A DNA stretch of 8,803 nt, from contig DAJS01000022.1 in assembly GCA_002496425.1 (NCBI GenBank), positions 50,831 through 59,633 of the forward strand, in the 5' to 3' direction. Shown here piece after piece: positions 1 through 5,498 of this stretch (positions within the stretch are counted from its first letter, which is position 1; the number at the start of each line of letters is the position of its first letter). The stretch comes from Acidilobaceae archaeon UBA162. GTDB lineage: Archaea > Thermoproteota > Thermoprotei_A > Sulfolobales > Acidilobaceae. The notes under the pieces are model-generated. The model had not been told where the DNA came from, searched no databases, and saw only the letters and a program-made list of their open reading frames with translations. The position numbers and the translations under genes were made by a program.

Positions 1-173
1 AAACGCTATAAAATGAAACGGTAGGGAGAAACGGAATAGAAAGCAATAGGTGTCCTTTCAGCACCGTTAAGCCTCTAATCGGGCTGGAGGAGCGTAATTA
101 ACGTCACTGAAAAAGCAGGAAAGCATTTATTTTTTCATATCATCTTAACCAGAGGGGGCGAGGCTTTCAGCCT
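1..173. other. AT-rich intergenic region upstream of nep1
   Basis: This stretch is clearly richer in A and T than the genes and holds no convincing ORF or structured RNA. The only ATG (13-15) meets a stop after three codons, and the GTG at 50-52 meets one after six. A TATA-like string at 7-13 could serve either strand, for example a divergent gene left of the window. A second TATA-like run at 126-135 is better placed for nep1. I saw no tRNA arms and no paired C and D boxes. Confidence 0.6.
126..135 (+). promoter_or_regulatory. Putative TATA box for nep1
   Basis: The run TTTATTTTTT, preceded by purine-rich AGGAAAG, resembles an archaeal BRE/TATA pair. Transcription would start about 25 nt downstream, near 152-158. 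This leaves a short leader containing the purine-rich string GAGGGGGCGAGG (152-163) before the conserved Nep1 N-terminus, whose codons begin around 174-183. The placement fits translation starting well upstream of the GTG at 213. It is inferred from pattern and spacing only. Confidence 0.4.
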
Positions 174-174
174 C
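160..174 (+). repeat. Short perfect hairpin at the nep1 5' end
   Basis: GAGGCT (160-165) and AGCCTC (169-174) form a perfect 6-bp stem with a 3-nt TTC loop. A second GAGGC at 195-199 could pair with the same GCCTC arm (170-174), so two exclusive structures are possible. The hairpin covers the place where an upstream nep1 start codon would be expected, and the purine-rich GAGG inside it could act as a ribosome binding site. Whether it regulates anything is unknown. Confidence 0.35.
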
Positions 175-833
175 TCGTAAGGGTAGTCCTCCTTGAGGCT
201 GCCCTTGAGCTTGTGCCTGATCAAATAAGGTCTCACCCCCAGGTGGTCAGGTGGGCCAGGAGGCTCGGCGTCAGGCCTGAGGAGACGCTGCTGGACGCCG
301 GGATCCACTGGAAAGCCATGAGGTCACTGGACTCCTGGTGGAGGAGAGGGAGGCCTGACATAGTGCACCTGTCGCTGCTTAACCTTACCGAGAAGAGGCC
401 GGTGCTAGAGGGGAAGGTAGAGGTGTACTTGCACGTCCAGGACGGCAGGGTGTTCGCCTTGGCTCCAGACGTGAGGCTGCCCAAGAACTACGAGAGGTTC
501 AAGGGTCTTATGGCCCAGGTGCTGAGGCTCAACAGGGCCCCGCCTGAGGGAAGGGCGCTGATATGGAAGGTTGCTGACAGCCTTGACGGGTTCCTTGGCA
601 ACAGAAAGCTCATACTGCTCTCCGAGGACGCCAGAGACGAGGCGGACCCAGTTGAGATACTCAGGGAGTCGGAGAGAACTGGCGACCCTGTGGGCTTCGG
701 GGCCTTCCCCAGGGGCTACTTTTCTGAGGGCGTTAAGGCCCTGGCCTCCAGGTTCTACAAAATAAGGAAGGGCGAGCCCCTCAAGGCCTGGGACGTGGCC
801 TGTGCCCTGGCGAACGCGTACTATCAGCTCTAG
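174..833 (+). CDS. nep1: Nep1/Emg1 16S rRNA pseudouridine N1-methyltransferase
   Basis: This is a SPOUT-class methyltransferase that N1-methylates a pseudouridine in helix 35 of small-subunit rRNA and assists 30S assembly. Counting from the GTG at 213, visible signatures are GRPDIVH (residues 46-52, with the family Asp49), RLPKNYERF (89-97), the SAM-binding loop FGAFPRGYF (162-170) and the knot helix KGEPLKAWDVAC (186-197). The GTG gives 206 residues but omits the family's first strand. The open frame upstream encodes VRVVLLEAALELVPDQI, which matches the start of known Nep1 proteins. That frame is open from 111 (TGA at 108-110) but contains no ATG, GTG or TTG before 213. I therefore place the coding start near 174 (CTC, then GTA at 177) as a biological estimate of about 219 residues, not as a proven start. 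The gene is monocistronic here and ends directly against the convergent rubrerythrin gene. Confidence 0.93.
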   Translation, partial: LVRVVLLEAALELVPDQIRSHPQVVRWARRLGVRPEETLLDAGIHWKAMRSLDSWWRRGRPDIVHLSLLNLTEKRPVLEGKVEVYLHVQDGRVFALAPDVRLPKNYERFKGLMAQVLRLNRAPPEGRALIWKVADSLDGFLGNRKLILLSEDARDEADPVEILRESERTGDPVGFGAFPRGYFSEGVKALASRFYKIRKGEPLKAWDVACALANAYYQL

Positions 834-1400
834 TTAGAACCTGACGAAGTCCTTGCCCAGGGCCCCACATATGGGGCACTTGGGCGGGGGCTCCTTGCCT
901 ATGTAGGTATGGCCGCAGACCGGGCATATCCATATGTAGCCGTCGAGCGGCATGTCCTGGCCCTTCCTGACGTACTCCAGCGCCTGCTCGTAGAGCTTCA
1001 AGTGTATCTTTTCGGCCTCAAGCGCGTACCTAAAGGTAACCTCAGCGAGCTTATCACCCTGAGCCCTGGCTATCTCAATGTAGATGGGGTACATCTCTTC
1101 AACCTCGAACTTCTCACCCATTATAGCCAGCTCAAGGTTCTTCTCAGTGTTGCCCGGCCCAAATGGGGCTTCAGCTACAACCTTGAGTGGGATCTTGAGC
1201 TTCTCAAGCCTCTGGTAATGGTTCCTGGCGTGCACCTGCTCGGCAAAAGCTATTGCTCTGAAGAGCCTGGCAACGTTCTTGAACCCCTCCTTCTCGGCTA
1301 TATCTGCAAATATGAGGTAGCGCATGTGAGCCATTGACTCCCCGCCGTAGGCCGAGGAGAGGGCGTCCTGGGTCATGGCAGGGTGTCCGCTCTCACTCAA
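834..1400 (-). CDS. rbr: Rubrerythrin (diiron peroxidase with C-terminal rubredoxin domain)
   Basis: Rubrerythrins are cytoplasmic peroxidases that reduce H2O2 to water in anaerobes and microaerophiles. Residues ~10-145 form the ferritin-like four-helix bundle. Its diiron ligands are visible as Glu21 (GGES), ExxH at 54-57, GExxE at 96-99 followed by the family MYP, and ExxH at 130-133. Residues ~157-188 are a rubredoxin-type Fe(Cys)4 domain with CPVC at 159-162 and CPIC at 175-178, the normal domain order. The 188-residue length is usual. The start taken is TTG at 1400-1398, with AGGGGA a few bases upstream. ATG at 1376-1374 (Met9) is a good alternative, since most rubrerythrins begin about 12-20 residues before the first Glu. 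A TATA-like box at 1431-1442 suggests its own promoter. The stop directly abuts the nep1 stop. The electron donor could be the flavoprotein encoded upstream, but that is a guess from proximity. Confidence 0.96.
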   Translation of the reverse strand: MSESGHPAMTQDALSSAYGGESMAHMRYLIFADIAEKEGFKNVARLFRAIAFAEQVHARNHYQRLEKLKIPLKVVAEAPFGPGNTEKNLELAIMGEKFEVEEMYPIYIEIARAQGDKLAEVTFRYALEAEKIHLKLYEQALEYVRKGQDMPLDGYIWICPVCGHTYIGKEPPPKCPICGALGKDFVRF

Positions 1401-1430
1401 AGCGGTCCCCTGCCATGAGTGATAGGCCCC

Positions 1431-1442
1431 CTATTTATTTAT
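1431..1442 (-). promoter_or_regulatory. Putative TATA box for rubrerythrin
   Basis: On the minus strand the sequence GATAAATAAATAG lies 30-40 nt before the TTG start and just past the M24 stop codon (1452). Predicted transcription start is near 1410-1412, giving a leader of about 10 nt to the TTG with AGGGGA inside it, or about 35 nt to the ATG for Met9. Spacing favours a promoter separate from the upstream operon. Confidence 0.5.
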
Positions 1443-1451
1443 CAGGGACCT

Positions 1452-2660
1452 TCAGCGCCTCAGCGTCAGCTCGTCGGCGTCCTCGGGGTACTTGGTCAGC
1501 TTGACAGGCCCATCCCTTGATATCAGCACTGTGTCGCTGTGTCTGAAGCCCCCTAGGCCCGGGACGTAGATGCCAGGCTCCACGCTGACCACCATCCCCT
1601 CCCTCAGCTCCCCCTGGTAGCCAACGTCTAGGAATGGGGGCTCATGCCCCTCAAGGCCAAGCCCGTGGCCCGTGTGGTGCCTCAGCAAGTTCTCCACGCC
1701 GAGCTCCCTGGCCCTCCTCCTGACGGCAGCGTCTACCTCGCTCACCCTGACCCCGGGCTTCATGACCTCGAGTGCTGCCTCCCTGAGCCTGAGCATCCTG
1801 TCGAACAGCTCGAGGGCCCTGGGCTCAGGGGAGCCCACGAACAGGGTCCTCTCCAGCTCGGCGAAGTAGCCGCCTACCTCGGGCCCAGCGCCGACGCCGA
1901 CCACGTCGCCTGCCCTCACGGGCCTCTCGGCCACCAATGCGTGGGGGAACGCCGAGAACTCGCCCACCTGGCCCCTGAAGCCTACGGCCCAGCCCACCTC
2001 GGTCCTCATGGGTGTGTAGGGCCTGTAGGCGTCGTTCATCTCCCTCATCACCTTCAGGTTCGCCTCCAACATCACATCCCAGTCCCACCTGTTGGGTTCC
2101 AGAAGCTCGAGGGCGACCTCAAGTGCCCTGGAGGCCCACCTGGCGCTCTCCTCAATGAGTCTTACCTCCTCCTCAGACTTTGTCAGCCTTAGCTCGGCCA
2201 TGGTGTCCCCAAGCTCCAGGACTTTGATGCCCCTCCTCTCAAGCAGCTCCGATAGCTTAGGCCCCCTGTAGCCGTAAAGCCCAGGGGCCCCAGCTGGGCT
2301 GTCGAGGGCCACCACCTTGACTCCACTGGAGGCTATCTGGTCGGCCAGCAGCTCCATCACGTGCCTCTCGCCTGGGTAGTCGAAGTAGTACCTGAAGTCC
2401 TTGACTGGGCTGTCGAAGAGCCTGGCCCTGTGCTCCGCATGTCCCATCTCAACCATGGGGATGAACATGAAGGGCTCGCCGTCAATGGGGAGGAAGAGGG
2501 CCATGGGCCTCTCGGTCGTTATGAAGCTGAGGTTTGTTAGGTAGAACACGTTCACGGGCTCAGTTATTACAGTCGCCTGGGCCCCCATGGCCTGGAGCCT
2601 CGACCTGAGCGTCGAGGCCCTCCTGGCCAGCTCTGAGGGGCTAACATGGGGCGTGGGCAA
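1452..2660 (-). CDS. M24 family creatinase/prolidase-like protein with altered metal site
   Basis: The protein has an N-terminal creatinase-N domain (residues ~8-150, with PVNVFYLTNL at 35-44) and a C-terminal pita-bread M24 domain (~165-400). Family members cleave Xaa-Pro bonds with two metal ions or, like creatinase, act without metal. His240 (FPHA), His332 (GHGLG), His339 (EGHE) and Glu361 (VEPGIY) are kept. The first metal Asp aligns with Gly257 (GVGAG), the second with Glu268 (AELERT), and the last metal Glu with Ser375 (RHSD). The ELERTLF string resembles creatinase more than prolidase. It may thus be a metal-independent hydrolase, a one-metal enzyme or a binding protein, and automatic naming as Xaa-Pro dipeptidase is unsafe. 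The TTG at 2660 is chosen because the frame has an upstream stop and the next Met (25) would cut conserved sequence. It follows the flavoprotein gene by 33 nt and is probably co-transcribed with it. Confidence 0.88.
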   Translation of the reverse strand: MPTPHVSPSELARRASTLRSRLQAMGAQATVITEPVNVFYLTNLSFITTERPMALFLPIDGEPFMFIPMVEMGHAEHRARLFDSPVKDFRYYFDYPGERHVMELLADQIASSGVKVVALDSPAGAPGLYGYRGPKLSELLERRGIKVLELGDTMAELRLTKSEEEVRLIEESARWASRALEVALELLEPNRWDWDVMLEANLKVMREMNDAYRPYTPMRTEVGWAVGFRGQVGEFSAFPHALVAERPVRAGDVVGVGAGPEVGGYFAELERTLFVGSPEPRALELFDRMLRLREAALEVMKPGVRVSEVDAAVRRRARELGVENLLRHHTGHGLGLEGHEPPFLDVGYQGELREGMVVSVEPGIYVPGLGGFRHSDTVLISRDGPVKLTKYPEDADELTLRR

Positions 2661-2693
2661 GCGGGTCCCAGGCCAGGGGACCTGCCAGGGTAT

Positions 2694-4028
2694 CTAAACC
2701 CTGAGCAACTGCCTGGCCGCGAGGACTAGTGGGTCCCAGGCCCTCCCGGCGCTCGGGTGGTAGCCGAGCTCGGCGAAGAACAGGTCCTCAATACTCATGT
2801 GCTTCAGCAGCGCGACAGCCACAACGCCGAGTCTTCCGATTATCTCCTCAGGCCCTGCCGCCTGGGCCCCTATGACCCTCCCACTCCCCTCCTCCGCCAG
2901 GACCCTGAAGTAGACCTGGCCGCCGCCCGGGTAGTACCTTGCCCTTGATCTAGTCGTAATCTCGCCCACCAAGTACCTTATGCCTGTCCTCCTGGCCTCA
3001 GCCTCATTAAGGCCTACCCTGCCGTATATGGTCTCGCCGACCCTGGTGATCAGGTCGCCGGCGACGCCAGGGAACCTAAGGGAGCCGCCGGCGGCGTTGA
3101 CGCCAGCCACGAGGCCCATCTTGTTAGCTATCGGGGCCAGGGGCCTCCAGTCAGGGAGGCCGGTAACGAGATTTCTGTGCTCAGCAACGTCGCCGGCAGC
3201 GAAGACCTCATCCTTTCCGGCCCTCATGAAGTCGTCAACCGCTATGGCGCCGTGGGGGCCTGTAGGCACCTGGCCCTCTAAGGGACCCAGGTTAGGCTCC
3301 ACGCCTGCAGCTACGAGCGTGTAGTCGGCCCTCACCTCCTCACCGTCGTCCAGGAGGAGCCTCGAGCCCTCGTCCGAGGAGCTAACTACGGACCTGTTGA
3401 GCAGTACCGTGACCCCCATGAACCTCAGCTCCTCTACGAGCCTTTGGCCCAGAGGAGGGTCGAGATCCCTGCTCATGAGGTAGGAGCCCCTGTGAACTAG
3501 CGTGACTCTCTTGCCGAGCCTGGCCAGCTGCTCGGCCATTTCGACCCCCAGCACCCCTCCGCCAACTACTATCACGGAGCTGGCACCTGCCAGTGCCTCC
3601 CTGAGCTCCCTGGCCTCGGCAGGGTGGTGTGCGTAGAGCACCCTAGGCCCTGAGATCCCCTGGAGCCTTCTCGGCCTGGCGCCCGTGGCTATGACAAGCC
3701 TATCATACTCAACCTTGACCCTCTCACCGTTGGCCTCAGCCGTTATCTGTCTCGACCTCAGGTCGGCCTCCACGGCCCTAGCTCCGGTGATCACCTCTAT
3801 GTTTCTCTTCTCCCTGAAGAACCGGACATCGTAGGCCTGGAACAGGCTGTAGTCGCTGAACAAGCCGCCGACGTAGTACGGTATGCCACAGGGCGCATGA
3901 CTTATTATGTTTGTGGCCTCAAGAACCGCTATCCTTAGCGACGGGCCCCTCCTCCTGGCCCAGGAGGCCGCCGACATGCCGGCGGCCCCGCCGCCCACGA
4001 CGAGCACGTCAACGCCCAGAGACCTCAA
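2694..4028 (-). CDS. FAD/NAD(P)H disulfide reductase, CoA-disulfide reductase/NADH oxidase type
   Basis: This cytoplasmic flavoprotein belongs to the pyridine nucleotide-disulfide oxidoreductases with a single redox Cys. Archaeal relatives reduce CoA disulfide, polysulfide or elemental sulfur (CoA-dependent), or O2/H2O2. The FAD Rossmann motif GGGAAGM is at 12-18, the active-site SHAPCGIPYY at 43-52 with Cys47, the NAD(P)H Rossmann motif GGGVLGVE at 156-163, the ATG-like segment AAGVEPN at 240-246, and the second FAD motif VFAAGDVAEH at 275-284. A C-terminal dimerisation domain follows (~325-444), with Tyr423 and WDPL where the partner subunit's substrate Tyr usually lies. His179-Arg180 after the second Rossmann strand, instead of an acidic residue, hints at NADPH use. 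The length of 444 is typical. The start is TTG at 4028, 18 nt after the KaiC-like gene; GTG at codon 8 would break the first strand. The actual substrate cannot be told from sequence. Confidence 0.93.
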   Translation of the reverse strand: MRSLGVDVLVVGGGAAGMSAASWARRRGPSLRIAVLEATNIISHAPCGIPYYVGGLFSDYSLFQAYDVRFFREKRNIEVITGARAVEADLRSRQITAEANGERVKVEYDRLVIATGARPRRLQGISGPRVLYAHHPAEARELREALAGASSVIVVGGGVLGVEMAEQLARLGKRVTLVHRGSYLMSRDLDPPLGQRLVEELRFMGVTVLLNRSVVSSSDEGSRLLLDDGEEVRADYTLVAAGVEPNLGPLEGQVPTGPHGAIAVDDFMRAGKDEVFAAGDVAEHRNLVTGLPDWRPLAPIANKMGLVAGVNAAGGSLRFPGVAGDLITRVGETIYGRVGLNEAEARRTGIRYLVGEITTRSRARYYPGGGQVYFRVLAEEGSGRVIGAQAAGPEEIIGRLGVVAVALLKHMSIEDLFFAELGYHPSAGRAWDPLVLAARQLLRV

Positions 4029-4046
4029 GGCCTGTCAGGGTCTAAC

Positions 4047-5423
4047 TTAAGGGGTCTCAACCTTAAGGCCTAGCCCTGACAGGGAGGCGCAGTCCTTGAG
4101 GGCCTCCGGGTCTATGGATATTGGCTTCGGAGAGGCCAGGGAGCCCCAGACCCTAAGGGGCTCCAGGTAGAGTCCGTCGCCGCTGCGGCCAAGGTAGAGC
4201 ACGTAGTCGTAGTACTTTGACATGGGTACCGACCAGACCTCGTTCCTCTGGGCCGAGTAGGTGTGTATTGTGGTTATCCTTGAGGCGGCCCTGCGGACGA
4301 GGGTCCTGTAGACCAGTTGCGTGTAGTCCCGCCTCCGAGAAGTCTCGGCGAGCACATGAATACCATCAACTATTACCAGCTCAGGGCTTATCGCTCTGTC
4401 ACCACGCCACGACATTATGTCTGCCTCTTCCACGTTGATAATACTGGCCTCGTATGACTCCAGCGCCAGCTTCTCCCTAACCGCCTCAAAGCCTGGGCAC
4501 TGCTCAAGCAAGTGCCTCATGGAGTCGACGCCGTGCATGTAGGATCCTATCCTCACCCTCAGGCCCGAGGCTGCTGCCGGATAAGCTAAGGCCCACAGCG
4601 TTAGCCTTATGGGGTCCAATGAAGGGTCGTAGACTATTAGGGTCCCTGAGCCCTCGGCCAGCTCAAGGCCCATAAGGTTGAACGCCCTCCTTGGCTTGAC
4701 AGCGCTGGGCAGCCTGCTAATGGGTAGCGGGGGCTTAACCTCGACTCCTGACTCGGTTATCATGTAGTACATCTTCGGCAGCTGAACAGCTACCCCCCTT
4801 AACTTCCTGATCTCGAGGAACCTATGTATGCCGGACAGGGTGAAGCGGTACTTCATGACTATTATCCCGTCGGCTATGAACTCCTCAGGCCCCACGCCGA
4901 AGGTCTCAGAGCCAACGGGCATCTCAGATATAAGCAGTGACGTCACGCCTCTCCTCTTCAGGCCCACGTAGAGCGCGCTGTGGGTGACCTCCCTGGCCCT
5001 CGGCGCGCTCCCTGCCAACTGCTCTATTGCTGAGACGCTGTCTATCACGAGCCTCCTTACCTTAATCTTATCCACCTGGCTCATCACGTCCTCCAGCAGG
5101 TCCCCAAGGGCCTCAGGGTCGCTAACGTTAAGCCCCTCGTAGTACTTGAAGATGCCCTGGGCCTCGTACTTGGCGAAGTCCAAGCCGAACCCTGAGGAGT
5201 TCCTAATGAAGTCATCCCTCGGCTCCACGAAGCTTACGTACAGCCCGGGCTCCCCGTTGATAAGGCCCTGGTAGATGAACTGGGAGGCAAGCGTGGTCTT
5301 CCCGGCGCCCGGGTAGCCGGCAACTATCATTATTGAGCCCCTAGGCATGCAGCCTAGGGCCTCGTCAAGGCCTGGGACCCCAAGGCAGGCGCGGTCGTTA
5401 TCCTTGGCGGCGTCCTTTAGCAC
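4047..5423 (-). CDS. KaiC/RAD55-like RecA-superfamily ATPase with degenerate C-terminal half
   Basis: Residues ~12-225 are a KaiC-type RecA domain: LGVPGLDEALG at 14-24, Walker A GYPGAGKTT at 36-44, FVEPRDDF at 65-72, Walker B RRLVIDS at 123-129, and the family tail GVGPEEFIADGIIVM (176-190) and RFLEIRKLRG (201-210). Such archaeal proteins are predicted ATP-driven signalling or scaffold proteins of unknown target. The first of the paired KaiC catalytic acids is Val66, with Glu67 retained. Residues ~250-458 show alternating strands and helices in RecA order, with a Walker-B-like PELVIVDG at 347-354, but the P-loop position reads YDPSLDPIRL (265-274) and cannot bind nucleotide canonically. I infer a decayed second RecA domain. 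The GTG start at 5423 has GGGG 8 nt upstream. It is the first gene of the likely KaiC-flavoprotein-M24 unit and lies 57 nt after the M20 gene. Confidence 0.9.
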   Translation of the reverse strand: MLKDAAKDNDRACLGVPGLDEALGCMPRGSIMIVAGYPGAGKTTLASQFIYQGLINGEPGLYVSFVEPRDDFIRNSSGFGLDFAKYEAQGIFKYYEGLNVSDPEALGDLLEDVMSQVDKIKVRRLVIDSVSAIEQLAGSAPRAREVTHSALYVGLKRRGVTSLLISEMPVGSETFGVGPEEFIADGIIVMKYRFTLSGIHRFLEIRKLRGVAVQLPKMYYMITESGVEVKPPLPISRLPSAVKPRRAFNLMGLELAEGSGTLIVYDPSLDPIRLTLWALAYPAAASGLRVRIGSYMHGVDSMRHLLEQCPGFEAVREKLALESYEASIINVEEADIMSWRGDRAISPELVIVDGIHVLAETSRRRDYTQLVYRTLVRRAASRITTIHTYSAQRNEVWSVPMSKYYDYVLYLGRSGDGLYLEPLRVWGSLASPKPISIDPEALKDCASLSGLGLKVETP

Positions 5424-5440
5424 AGCGCTATCCCCGCCCT

Positions 5441-5498
5441 CTAGAGCTCCAGTAGAAATACGTTTTGCCGAGTTAAAAATTTAGGGCCCGAGCTCTAG
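5441..5498 (-). repeat. 9-bp inverted repeat around the M20/KaiC junction
   Basis: CTAGAGCTC at 5441-5449 and GAGCTCTAG at 5490-5498 are perfect reverse complements separated by 40 nt. One arm lies in the last codons of the M20 gene and the other in the KaiC leader just before the purine-rich GAGGGCGGGG. In the minus-strand transcript they could pair to enclose the M20 stop codon and the T-rich run. The GAGCTC core is itself palindromic, so each arm could also be a separate protein site. Function is unproven. Confidence 0.4.
5473..5481 (-). promoter_or_regulatory. Putative TATA box or T-run between M20 and KaiC genes
   Basis: On the minus strand ATTTTTAAC starts right at the M20 stop codon. 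Read as a TATA box, it predicts transcription from about 5450 and a leader of some 27 nt carrying the KaiC ribosome binding site. Read as a T-run, it could end the M20 transcript, since archaeal termination often uses oligo-T. Sequence alone does not decide between the two. Confidence 0.35.

Noticed and set aside
13..24. Short plus-strand ORF or small RNA in the left gap
   Set aside because: The only ATG meets a stop after three codons. I found no box C/box D pair, tRNA arms or strong hairpin in 1-150.
909..1337. Plus-strand 142-codon open frame opposite rubrerythrin
   Set aside because: Fully antisense to a gene whose metal ligands are all intact; no motif and no independent promoter seen.
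1644..2192. Plus-strand 182-codon open frame opposite the M24 gene
   Set aside because: Pro/His/Leu-rich product with no recognisable motif, lying fully antisense to a well-conserved gene in GC-rich DNA. It is a codon-bias shadow.
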